Source: Pseudomonas sediminis
Lineage (GTDB): Bacteria > Pseudomonadota > Gammaproteobacteria > Pseudomonadales > Pseudomonadaceae
Direction: 5' to 3'
DNA: 64,000 nt
NCBI RefSeq assembly: GCF_039555755.1
Contig: NZ_CP154631.1
Coordinates: 682,001-746,000 of the forward strand
The translations under genes were made by a program, and so were the position numbers. The notes under the pieces were generated by a model that saw only the letters and a program-made list of their open reading frames with translations, was not told where the DNA came from and made no database searches. Shown here one piece after another: positions 14,198 to 24,722 of the stretch. Position 1 is the first letter of the stretch. Each line of letters opens with the position of its first letter.

Positions 14198-15549
14198 CAG
14201 CGCAGCCCTCCCACGGCCTGGGCGAACAGCCGCCCGCGTTCTTCAAAATTCTTGAACATGTCGAGGCTGGCGCACGCTGGCGACAACAGCACGGCGTCGC
14301 CGGCCTCCGCCAACTCGCTGCAACGCTGCACGGCCTCGTCAAGGGTCTCGACCCGCACCAGCGGCGCCGCATCGCCCAACACATCGGCAAGGCGCCCGGC
14401 ATCACGACCGAGCAGCACCACCGCACGGCAGAAGCGCGCGACCGGATTTTTCAGCGCCGAGAAGTCGGCGCCTTTACCGTCACCGCCAGCGATCAGTACC
14501 AGCTTACCGGCGATATCCGCGCCCAGGCCTTCGATGGCTGCCAGCGCCGCACCGACGTTGGTCGCCTTGGAATCATCGTAGTAGCTCACGCAGCCGCGCT
14601 CACCGACCCACTGGCAGCGGTGCGGCAAACCAGCGAACTGGCGCAGAGTGGCGAGCATCGCCTCCATCGGCAGGCCGACGGCATGGCCGAGCGCCAGCGC
14701 CGCCAGGGCGTTGGACTGATTGTGCGCGCCGCGGATCTTCAGCTCGCTCACCGGCAGCAATGCATCGAAGCGAAACGCCAGGGACTTCTCGCCGTTCTCT
14801 TCGAGCAGGCCGAAGCGCTTGAAGTCCGGTTTGCCCAGGCCGAATTCCCAGCAGGTCACTTGGTCGGCGATCAGCGGACGCGACAGTGCGTCGTCACGGT
14901 TGATCACCACCTGACGGGCGCCGCGGAAGATTCGATGCTTGGCCAGGTGATAGGCAGGCAGACCGCTGTAGCGGTCCATGTGGTCTTCGCTGATGTTCAG
15001 GCAGGTGGCCACTTCAGCGTTGAGCTGATCGGTGGTTTCCAGCTGGAAGCTGGACAGTTCCAGCACATACAGCTCGACGTCATCCGCCAGCAGGTCCAGC
15101 GCTGGCGTACCGAGATTGCCGCCCACCGCCACGCGCTTGCCAGCCGCAGCCGCCATCTCGCCGACCAGGGTGGTGACGGTGCTCTTGGCGTTGGAACCCG
15201 TGATAGCGATGATCGGCGCCTTGGCATGGCGAGCGAACAGGTCGATATCGCCGGACAGTTTCACCCCACGCGCCGCCGCTTCGGCCAGCGCCGGAGTCGC
15301 CACCGCCAGGCCGGGGCTCACGTACAGCTCCGAGGCGCGGCAGAGGAAGTCCACATCCAGCTCGCCGCAACGTACTTCCACCTGCGGGTAATCACGCTTG
15401 AGCGTCTCCAGCTCCGGCGGGTTCGCGCGCGTATCGGCCACGGCAAAGCGCACGCCCTGCTGCGCAAGGAAGCGCACCAGGGACATGCCGCTCTTGCCGA
15501 GGCCGACAACGATGCGGAACTGGTCGGAAGCGATCAATGACACGCTCAT
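14197..15549 (-). CDS. murD: MurD, UDP-N-acetylmuramoyl-L-alanine--D-glutamate ligase
   Basis: 450 residues. It adds D-Glu to the stem peptide. The P-loop is GSNAKST at residues 118-124, with Ala where E. coli has Gly, a variant I recall from other pseudomonads. Later signatures NISEDHMDRY and YYDDSKATNVGAALAAIEGL are present. The start overlaps the mraY stop by one base (TAATG). Confidence 0.98.
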   Translation of the reverse strand: MSVSLIASDQFRIVVGLGKSGMSLVRFLAQQGVRFAVADTRANPPELETLKRDYPQVEVRCGELDVDFLCRASELYVSPGLAVATPALAEAAARGVKLSGDIDLFARHAKAPIIAITGSNAKSTVTTLVGEMAAAAGKRVAVGGNLGTPALDLLADDVELYVLELSSFQLETTDQLNAEVATCLNISEDHMDRYSGLPAYHLAKHRIFRGARQVVINRDDALSRPLIADQVTCWEFGLGKPDFKRFGLLEENGEKSLAFRFDALLPVSELKIRGAHNQSNALAALALGHAVGLPMEAMLATLRQFAGLPHRCQWVGERGCVSYYDDSKATNVGAALAAIEGLGADIAGKLVLIAGGDGKGADFSALKNPVARFCRAVVLLGRDAGRLADVLGDAAPLVRVETLDEAVQRCSELAEAGDAVLLSPACASLDMFKNFEERGRLFAQAVGGLR

Positions 15550-16631
15550 TACCTCAGCTTCAGGGTGGCCAGGCCGATCAGCACGAGAATCACGGTGATG
15601 ATCCAGAAACGGACGATCACACGCGGCTCAGGCCAGCCCTTGAGTTCGAAATGGTGATGGATCGGCGCCATGCGGAACACGCGCTTGCCGGTCAGCTTGA
15701 AGCTGGCGACCTGGATGATCACCGACAGGGTTTCCATCACGAACACCCCGCCCATGATGAACAGCACGACTTCCTGGCGGACGATCACGGCGATAGTGCC
15801 CAGCGCAGCGCCGAGCGCCAGCGCGCCGACATCGCCCATGAACACCTGCGCCGGGTAGGTGTTGAACCACAGAAAGCCCAGACCGGCACCGACCAGCGCG
15901 GCGCAGAACACGATCAACTCACCGGAACCCGGCACATACGGGATCAGCAGGTATTCGGCGAAGTTCACGTTGCCCGACAGGTAGCAGAAGATCCCCAGCG
16001 CACCGCCGACCATCACGGTCGGCAGAATGGCCAGACCGTCGAGACCGTCGGTTAGGTTCACCGCATTACTGGTACCGACGATAACGAAGTAGGTCAACAC
16101 CACGAAGCCGGCGCCCAGGGGAATGGCGACATCCTTGAGCAGCGGCAGGATCAGGGTGGTCTCCACCGGGCTCTGCGCAGTCATATAAAGGAAGACAGCC
16201 GCAGCCAGACCGAACACCGACTGCCAGAAATACTTCCAGCGGCTCGGCAGGCCACGCGAGTTCTTCTCGATCACCTTGCGGTAGTCGTCGACCCAGCCAA
16301 TGGCACCAAACGCCAACGTCACGGCCAGCACCACCCACACATAGCGGTTGGACAGGTCGGCCCAGAGCAGGGTACTGACGGCGATGGCGGTGAGGATCAG
16401 CGCGCCGCCCATGGTCGGCGTGCCTTTCTTCGACAGGTGCGACTGCGGGCCATCGTTGCGCACGGATTGGCCGATCTGACGCACCTGCAGGGTGCGGATC
16501 ATCCACGGGCCGAGCCACAGCGACAGCGCCAGGGCGGTGAGCACGCCGAGGATGCCGCGCAGAGTCAGGTACTGAAAGACCGCGAAGCCCTTGTGAAACT
16601 GTTGCAGGTACTCCGCCAGCAGCAGCAGCAT
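15549..16631 (-). CDS. mraY: MraY, phospho-MurNAc-pentapeptide translocase
   Basis: 360 residues, about ten membrane segments. It moves phospho-MurNAc-pentapeptide to undecaprenyl phosphate to form lipid I. Family motifs visible: [30 protein letters not shown] with the Asp pair, [13 protein letters not shown], and the His-rich loop [16 protein letters not shown]. It directly abuts murF. Confidence 0.99.
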   Translation of the reverse strand: MLLLLAEYLQQFHKGFAVFQYLTLRGILGVLTALALSLWLGPWMIRTLQVRQIGQSVRNDGPQSHLSKKGTPTMGGALILTAIAVSTLLWADLSNRYVWVVLAVTLAFGAIGWVDDYRKVIEKNSRGLPSRWKYFWQSVFGLAAAVFLYMTAQSPVETTLILPLLKDVAIPLGAGFVVLTYFVIVGTSNAVNLTDGLDGLAILPTVMVGGALGIFCYLSGNVNFAEYLLIPYVPGSGELIVFCAALVGAGLGFLWFNTYPAQVFMGDVGALALGAALGTIAVIVRQEVVLFIMGGVFVMETLSVIIQVASFKLTGKRVFRMAPIHHHFELKGWPEPRVIVRFWIITVILVLIGLATLKLR

Positions 16632-18002
16632 TTAGTGAATCTCCCCAGATACGCCACACAGCGCCACCACGACCTTGTCCATGGCAGCGCTGCGTGAACC
16701 CTTGATTAGTAGTGTGCTGCCGGCCTGCTCGGCGCGAAGCGCTTCGATCAGCTCGGCTTGATCGACGAAGTGACGGCCTTTTGAGCCAAACTCCTCGACC
16801 GCAAAACGCATCAGCGGGCCGACGGCATACAGTGCATCGACCTTGCCCGCAGCATGGCGACCGACATCGCGATGGCCCTGTTCAGCCCACTCGCCCAGCT
16901 CGCCCATGTCTCCCAGCACCAGAACGGTGCGACCGGAGAAGCCGGCGAGTATATCCACCGCCGCACACATGGACACCGGGTTGGCGTTGTAACTGTCATC
17001 GATGACTCGCACGCCGTTCGGCGCCAGCTGCGCTACGGCGCGGCCTTTGACCGGCTGCAGGTTTTCCAGGCCCTCGACCATGGCGACCAACGGCATACCC
17101 AGGGCATGAGCGGCAGCACAGGCAGCCAGCGCATTGGCCACGTTATGCTCGCCCAGCAGGTTGAGTTGAATGCGCGCGCTACCGGCCGGGCTACGCAGGG
17201 TGAAGCCCTGGCAGCCACGCTCGTCGCGGGCCAGATCGCTGCCGTGAAAGTCCGCGCGGGTGTCGCGCAAGGCAAAACTCAGCACCTTGCGTCCGGCTGC
17301 ACGGCGCTGCCAGGTGACGAAGGCCTTGTCGTCAAGGTTGAGCACGGCCACGCCATCCTTCGGCAGGCCTTCGAGGATCTCGCCCTTGGCCTCGACGATC
17401 TTTTCCGGGCCACCGAACTCGCCGACGTGGGCATTACCGGCATTGGTGATGATCGCTACCTGCGGCCGGGTGAGGCTCACGGTGTAGGCGATTTCACCCA
17501 CATGATTGGCGCCCAGCTCGATCATCCCGGCGCGATGCTCCGGCGCCAACTCCAACAGAGTCAATGGCGCACCAAGATCGTTGTTGAGGTTGCCGCGAGT
17601 GGCCAGTACCGCACCGTTCAAGCCGGCACGCAGGATGGCGGCGAGCATTTCCTTGACGCTGGTCTTGCCACTGGAACCCGTTACGGCAGCCAGCGGGCCG
17701 GTGAAAGCCTGACGATTCAGTGCCCCCAGTTGACCGAGCGCCAGGCGGGTGTCGGCCACCAGCAATTGTGGCAACGGGGCATTCGCCACTTCACGCTCGA
17801 CCAGCGCGGCGACCGCGCCCTTGGCAGCGACTTCGGCCAGATAGTCATGACCGTCGAAGCGTGGACCGGTCAACGCCACGAACAACTGACCTGCAGCGAT
17901 GGTGCGACTGTCGCTACCAACGGCGGAGAACGCCACATCGGCGCCGATCACGCGCGCGCTCAAGTCGGCGGCGACTTCGCTGAGCAGCCAAGGCTTAAGC
18001 AT
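16632..18002 (-). CDS. murF: MurF, UDP-MurNAc-tripeptide--D-alanyl-D-alanine ligase
   Basis: 456 residues. It adds the D-Ala-D-Ala made by DdlB, completing the pentapeptide. The P-loop GSSGKTS is at 109-115, followed by MIELGANHVGEIAYT and VIDDSYNANPVSM, both typical for MurF. It overlaps murE by 8 bases. Confidence 0.98.
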   Translation of the reverse strand: MLKPWLLSEVAADLSARVIGADVAFSAVGSDSRTIAAGQLFVALTGPRFDGHDYLAEVAAKGAVAALVEREVANAPLPQLLVADTRLALGQLGALNRQAFTGPLAAVTGSSGKTSVKEMLAAILRAGLNGAVLATRGNLNNDLGAPLTLLELAPEHRAGMIELGANHVGEIAYTVSLTRPQVAIITNAGNAHVGEFGGPEKIVEAKGEILEGLPKDGVAVLNLDDKAFVTWQRRAAGRKVLSFALRDTRADFHGSDLARDERGCQGFTLRSPAGSARIQLNLLGEHNVANALAACAAAHALGMPLVAMVEGLENLQPVKGRAVAQLAPNGVRVIDDSYNANPVSMCAAVDILAGFSGRTVLVLGDMGELGEWAEQGHRDVGRHAAGKVDALYAVGPLMRFAVEEFGSKGRHFVDQAELIEALRAEQAGSTLLIKGSRSAAMDKVVVALCGVSGEIH

Positions 18003-19457
18003 GAGTCGCCTCCCAGGCCGCCAGAGCCTTGTTCGCTTCGATCAGGTCGGAGAACGGCTGACGCACACCCATGATTTCCTGGTAATCCTCGTGGCCCTTA
18101 CCAGCTAACACCAGCACGTCGGCGACTTCAGCCTGGGCGATCAGCCGTGCGATGGCATCGCCACGGCCGTGAATGAATTGCACCTGCTCCGGCGCGGCGA
18201 AGCCTGCGCGAATATCGGCAACGATCTGCGCCGGCTCTTCCGTACGCGGATTGTCATCGGTCACCCACACCACATCGGCCAAGCGCTCGGCAACCGCGGC
18301 CATCAGCGGACGCTTGCCGCGGTCACGATCACCGCCACAACCGAACAGGCAGACCAGGCGACCTTCGACGTGCGGACGCATGGCTTCGAGAACCTTTTCC
18401 AGCGCATCCGGGGTGTGCGCGTAGTCGACCACCACCAGGGGCTTGTCGCCGCCACCGAGGCGTTGCATGCGGCCAGCCGGCCCCTGCAGTTGCGGCAGAA
18501 CCTTGAGAATCTCGTCGAGGCCGTAGTCCAGCCCCAGCAGCGCACCGACCACTGCCAACAGATTACTGAGGTTGAAGCGGCCGAGCAGATTGCTGCGCAG
18601 CACGCCTTCGCCACGCGGCGTCACCAGACGTGCGCGTACGCCGTGATCGTCGAAGTGCGCTTCGCTGCAATAAAGGAAGGCACCGGCATCATTCAGGCTG
18701 TAGCCGATCAGGCGCGACTCGTGCGCTTGCCCGGCCAGCTCACGACCGAAGGTGTCATCGAGGTTGATCACCCGGCAACGCAGATTTGGCCAGGCGAACA
18801 GCTTGGCCTTGGCCGCGCCATAAGCCTCCATGCTGCCGTGATAATCGAGGTGATCACGCGACAGATTGGTGAACACCGCAATATCGAACTCCAGCGCCGC
18901 GACACGGCCCTGGTCCAGACCATGAGAAGAAACTTCCATCGCTACAGCGCGAGCGCCGGCCTGCTTGAGCGAGGCCAGGGTGGCCTGCACGCCGACCGGA
19001 TCGGGGGTGGTGTGTTTGCCCTGCTCCAGCGCGCCATGGAATCCAGTGCCCAGGGTACCGACGATGCCACAGGGCTGACCGAGCTGATCCAATGCCTGGG
19101 CCAACAATTGGCTGACGCTGGTCTTGCCATTGGTGCCGGTAACGCCGACCAGATGCAGGGCACGGCTCGGTTCGCCATAGAAGCGCCCGGCGATGGCAGA
19201 CAGCTGTCCAGCGAGACCCTTGACCGGCACCAACACCGCACTTTCGGCATGCATGGGCGCAGCGCCTTCGGCCTCGAAGGCTACTGCCGCCGCACCGCGG
19301 GCGATGGCATCGGCGATGTGCACGCGGCCATCCTGCTGGGTGCCCGGCACAGCCAAGAACAGGTCACCCGGACGCACCTTGCGGCTGTCCAGGGTCAGTT
19401 CACGAATCAGCACGCTGCCCTCGGCAGCTGGCAACAATTGATTGAGCGGCATGGGCA

Positions 19458-19458
<1 letters not shown>
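17995..19458 (-). CDS. murE: MurE, UDP-MurNAc-L-Ala-D-Glu--meso-diaminopimelate ligase
   Basis: 487 residues. The P-loop GTNGKTS is at 108-114. TDDNPRTEEP holds the DNPR motif that marks meso-diaminopimelate specificity rather than lysine. DYAHTPDALEKVL is also present. It overlaps the ftsI stop by one base and murF by 8 bases. Confidence 0.98.
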
Positions 19459-21471
<2,013 letters not shown>

Positions 21472-21475
<4 letters not shown>

Positions 21476-22422
21476 CGCAACTTCTCCGCGATGCGCATCA
21501 CCGCGCTGCGCGAGCGCGGATTGGCTTTGAGTTCGGCCTCAGCGGCGTAGACCGGCTTGCCGATCAGCTTCAGACGCGGCTCGAAGGCTTTCGGAATGAT
21601 TGGCAGGTCACGCGGCAGCTTGTCCGCCTCGCCCTTGGCCTGACGCTTCATGAACTGTTTGACGATGCGATCTTCCAGCGAGTGGAAACTGATCACCACC
21701 AGACGGCCGCCTACTTCCAGCGTCTCGAGCGCTGCTTCGAGGCCGCGCTCGAGATCACCGAGCTCGTTGTTGACGTAAATGCGGATACCCTGGAAGGCGC
21801 GAGTCGCTGGATTCTTGCCCTTTTCCCAGGCCGGATTGGCGACAGTCAACACCTGCGCCAGATCAGCAGTGCGGGTGAATGGCTGCTCGGCGCGGCGCTG
21901 CACCACGGCACGCGCCATACGTTTGGCGAAGCGTTCCTCGCCATAGTCCTTGAGCACACGGGCGATTTCGTCTTCGTCCGCCGTGGCGATCCAGTCAGCG
22001 GCACTGACGCCGACGTCCGGATTCATGCGCATATCCAGCGGGCCGTCATTAAGGAAGCTGAAGCCACGCTCAGGGTCATCCAGTTGCGGCGACGACACAC
22101 CGAGATCGAGAAGAATGCCGGAGACCTGACCACTGATGCCGCGGACAACAGCTTCCTCGCCAAGTTCCGCAAAACTGCGCTGCACAACGACAAAGCGGCC
22201 GTCTTCGGCCGCCAATGCTTCCCCGGTGGCTATCGCCAGGGGATCCTTATCGAACCCCAAGAGCCGCCCATCTGGTCCGAGTTTCTGCAGGATCAGCCGA
22301 CTGTGTCCGCCACGGCCGAAGGTGCCATCCATATAACGACCATCACCGCGCACAGCCAGCCCCTCGACGGCTTCGTCGAGCAGCACGGTGATATGGCGGA
22401 AGTTGCTATCGGTCATGGTCAC
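21472..22422 (-). CDS. rsmH: RsmH (MraW), 16S rRNA m4C1402 methyltransferase
   Basis: 316 residues if translation begins at the GTG at 22420-22422, which overlaps the mraZ stop (GTGA); an ATG two codons later (22414-22416) gives 314. No strong ribosome-binding site separates the two. SAM-binding segment [14 protein letters not shown] and [20 protein letters not shown] are the family signatures. It methylates 16S rRNA C1402 together with RsmI, which is encoded just beyond rnpB in this window. Confidence 0.97.
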
Positions 22423-22874
22423 AGGATCAGGTCACGCAGGTCATCGGAAAGGGCGCCCGGCTGCTTGATGGCAGCGAGGTCGGCTTCGGCTACGGCATTC
22501 CAGGAGTCTTCATCCCAGAGTTGAAACTTGTTCAGCTGACCGACGAGCATCGCTCGCTTGTCCAGCTTGGCGTATTCACGCAAACGCGGCGGCACCAGAA
22601 AGCGGCCACTGGCATCCAGCTCGAGATCGACGGCATTACCGATCAGCAGACGCTGCAGGCGGCGGTTCTCTTCACGAAAGGAAGCCAGCTCACGCAGCTT
22701 GTTCTCGATCAGCTCCCACTCGGCCAGTGGATAAACGCAAAGACAGGGGTCAACGGCGTCGATGGTCACGATGAGCTGGCCACTGCAACGCGCAACGAGC
22801 TCGTCACGATACCGACTCGGCATCGCGAGGCGCCCTTTGGCGTCGAGACTGATGGCGTTAGCTCCGCGAAACAC
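22419..22874 (-). CDS. mraZ: MraZ, transcriptional regulator of the dcw cluster
   Basis: 151 residues from a GTG start (22872-22874), preceded by AGGGGAA at a good distance. The upstream ATG at 22931 lies inside the operator and gives a non-homologous extension. Two AbrB-like SpoVT halves are seen: [25 protein letters not shown] and [23 protein letters not shown]. MraZ forms ring oligomers that bind TGGGN repeats upstream of its own gene and repress the cluster in E. coli. The matching repeats are present here (22906-22940). Confidence 0.97.
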   Translation of the reverse strand: MFRGANAISLDAKGRLAMPSRYRDELVARCSGQLIVTIDAVDPCLCVYPLAEWELIENKLRELASFREENRRLQRLLIGNAVDLELDASGRFLVPPRLREYAKLDKRAMLVGQLNKFQLWDEDSWNAVAEADLAAIKQPGALSDDLRDLIL

Positions 22875-22905
22875 GGCTGCGCTTCCCCTGTAATTAGCTT
22901 TCCAT

Positions 22906-22940
22906 GCCCAAAAAAACCCACTTCGTGCCACTTCTTACCA
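22906..22940 (-). promoter_or_regulatory. MraZ operator: four 5-base boxes at exact 10-base spacing
   Basis: On the minus strand the boxes are TGGTA (22936-22940), TGGCA (22926-22930), TGGGT (22916-22920) and TGGGC (22906-22910), each separated by 5 bases. This matches the TGGGN-N5 repeat recognised by MraZ in E. coli. The array begins about at the predicted transcription start and ends some 30 bases before the GTG of mraZ. Confidence 0.8.
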
Positions 22941-22949
22941 CTTGCGCAC

Positions 22950-22979
22950 ACTATAGGAACGCGCACGCCCCACCGTCAA
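22950..22979 (-). promoter_or_regulatory. Sigma-70 promoter of mraZ (dcw cluster)
   Basis: Minus strand: TTGACG (22974-22979), 18-base spacer, TATAGT (22950-22955). Start of transcription is expected near 22943, placing the MraZ boxes at about +3 to +38. The 308-base stretch from here to rnpB (22875-23182) holds no gene. Confidence 0.7.
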
Positions 22980-23044
22980 GGCGCTCCGGAAGGGAAAAAT
23001 CCTTACAGGACGGAGATTTAGCGAACAAAAGCGAGGGAAAAAGG

Positions 23045-23065
23045 GATGCCGGAACCGGCTTTTTG
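23045..23065 (-). terminator. Possible terminator behind rnpB
   Basis: A short hairpin, GCCGG-TT-CCGGC on the minus strand, is followed by ATCCCTTTTT. It lies about 120 bases past the rnpB 3' end and ahead of the mraZ promoter, so it could separate rnpB from the dcw cluster. The stem is only 5 bp. Read on the plus strand it is also followed by TTTTT. Confidence 0.35.
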
Positions 23066-23182
23066 CAGATAAATCTCAACCATTCCAGCCAGCTGAAATT
23101 CGAACTTAAAGTAATTTGTTAAGAGTAAGAATTTTTCGGTATCAAACAGGAGGGAGATAGAAGCACAACACGAGAAAGGAAG

Positions 23183-23533
23183 GAGGAGAGTCGATCTGTA
23201 AGCCGGGTTCTGTCGAGGACAGTCATTCCTCTACGACGTACATCACTGCACGCCTTTAGCAACCTACCCGGTTCCAGCGCGGGCCACGCCGATGGAACCC
23301 TATTTGGTCTTGCTCCGAGTGGGGTTTACCTAGCCACGGACTGTTGCCAGCCGTGCGGTGCGCTCTTACCGCACCTTTTCACCCTTACCGGCACCGAAGC
23401 GCTTAGGCGGTTATTTTCTGTGGCACTTTCCGTAGGCTCACGCCCCCCAGGCGTTACCTGGCACTCCGCCCTATGGAGCCCGGACTTTCCTCCCCCTTCT
23501 TGCGAAGGCAGCGACTGCCCGATCGACTCTCCG
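23183..23533 (-). ncRNA. rnpB: RNase P RNA, class A (M1 RNA)
   Basis: The minus-strand sequence begins AGAGTCGATCGGGCAGTCGC and ends with GGCTTACAGATCGACTCTCC. These pair to close the P1 helix (GAGTCGATC with GATCGACTC). The conserved interior elements include GGAAAGTCCGGGCTCC and the ACAGAAAATAACCGCC stretch. It processes the 5' ends of tRNA precursors together with RnpA. Length, about 350, fits bacterial class A. Ends are accurate to a few bases. Confidence 0.96.
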
Positions 23534-23539
23534 CCGGCA

Positions 23540-23568
23540 AGGGTACCGGGCGTGATGGCAAGCTGCAA
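23540..23568 (-). promoter_or_regulatory. rnpB promoter
   Basis: Minus strand: TTGCAG (23563-23568), 17-base spacer, TACCCT (23540-23545). The predicted start is a few bases before the AGAGTCG 5' end of the RNA. It lies between the MITE and rnpB. Confidence 0.6.
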
Positions 23569-23589
23569 GCTAGACCGATGGCGAACGCC

Positions 23590-23737
23590 CTAGGGTCTGT
23601 ACGAAAAATCGCCGAGCGAAGGTCAGGCGAGGCAAAAACGGGTGAGGAAGCGGAGTTTACGAGATGTAAATGAGCATTCCGAACCCGCTTTTAACGAAGC
23701 ATCACCGATGCGCAGGCACTTTTCGCATAGAGCCTAG
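23590..23737. mobile_element. MITE-like element, about 148 bp, with CTAG at both ends
   Basis: The two ends are imperfect inverted repeats matching at 15 of 18 positions. The left end reads CTAGGGTCTGTACGAAAA (23590-23607), and the reverse complement of the right end (23720-23737) reads CTAGGCTCTATGCGAAAA. The CTAG at each end could be a 4-base target duplication. There is no ORF inside, so it would depend on a transposase in trans. The right end supplies the TAG stop codon of rsmI. I recall similar short repeats in pseudomonads, but copy number cannot be judged here. Confidence 0.65.
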
Positions 23738-24633
23738 GCCTTGCGCTCCAAGGCAACTTGATAAAGCAGATTCTTGCGCACTCCGGTGATCTCCGCCGCC
23801 AGCGCCGCGGCACGCTTGAGGGGCATTTCCGCCATCAGCAGATCGAGCACCCGCAGGGCTTCGGCACTGACAGCCTCCTCGCCCTCCGGCGCCTGCCAGC
23901 CTGCCACCAGCACTACGCACTCGCCGCGCTGCTGATTGCTGTCTGCAGCCACCCACTCGCTCAGCTCGGCCAGCGGCAGCCCCTGCAGGGTCTCGAAGGT
24001 TTTGGTCAGCTCACGTGCCAGCAGTGCGGGGCGATCACCGCCAAATACATCACGCATATCCTGCAGACATTCGAGAATACGGTGCGGCGCCTCATAGAAG
24101 ATCAGCGTACGCGGCTCTTCCCGCACTTGCTCCAGACGCGCACGGCGCCCCGCCGCCTTGGCTGGCAGAAAGCCCTCGAAGATAAAGCGATCCGACGGCA
24201 GACCAGCCGCCGACAGCGCCGCGATCAAGGCACAGGCACCGGGCACCGGCACCACCGCGACGCCTGCGGCACGCGCCTGGCGCACCAGGTGATAACCCGG
24301 ATCGGAGATCAACGGTGTGCCCGCGTCGGAAATCAGCGCCACATCCTCGCCAGCCTGCAGCCGCGCCAGAAAGCGGCCACCCTGATCGCGTTCGTTGTGT
24401 TCATGACAGGCAGCCAGAGGCGTTTCGATGCCGAAATGCTGCAGCAGGCGCGCCGAGTGCCGGGTATCCTCCGCCGCGATCAGCGCCACCTCACGCAGAA
24501 TCCGCAAGGCCCGCGCGCTGATGTCATCCAGATTGCCAATGGGCGTGGCGACCACATACAGGCTGCCTGGCTGGACGCTTGCGACTGCGGGCTGACTCAC
24601 TGGAAACACCTCGTTAATTGAAAGAGCGCTCAT
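23734..24633 (-). CDS. rsmI: RsmI, 16S rRNA 2'-O-methyltransferase (C1402)
   Basis: 299 residues, tetrapyrrole-methylase fold. Signatures [57 protein letters not shown] and [14 protein letters not shown] are intact. It pairs functionally with RsmH in modifying C1402. The stop codon TAG (23734-23736) lies within the inverted repeat of the adjacent MITE, so the last residues of the natural protein may have been changed. It is divergent from lpoA. Confidence 0.97.
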   Translation of the reverse strand: MSALSINEVFPVSQPAVASVQPGSLYVVATPIGNLDDISARALRILREVALIAAEDTRHSARLLQHFGIETPLAACHEHNERDQGGRFLARLQAGEDVALISDAGTPLISDPGYHLVRQARAAGVAVVPVPGACALIAALSAAGLPSDRFIFEGFLPAKAAGRRARLEQVREEPRTLIFYEAPHRILECLQDMRDVFGGDRPALLARELTKTFETLQGLPLAELSEWVAADSNQQRGECVVLVAGWQAPEGEEAVSAEALRVLDLLMAEMPLKRAAALAAEITGVRKNLLYQVALERKA

Positions 24634-24722
24634 TCTAGCCGGTTCCGCCCCAGTGGCATCGCACGGATGTCGCCCCTTAGGTACAATCGCCGCTCGTTTT
24701 GCTCAAGTATCAGGATGACCCG

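Noticed and set aside
14197..15549. Loss of function in MurD from the Gly-to-Ala change in the P-loop
   Set aside because: GSNAKST is, as I recall, normal for pseudomonad MurD; the rest of the enzyme is intact.
23183..23533. Riboswitch or other leader upstream of mraZ
   Set aside because: The structured sequence is RNase P RNA, recognised by its closing helix and conserved core.
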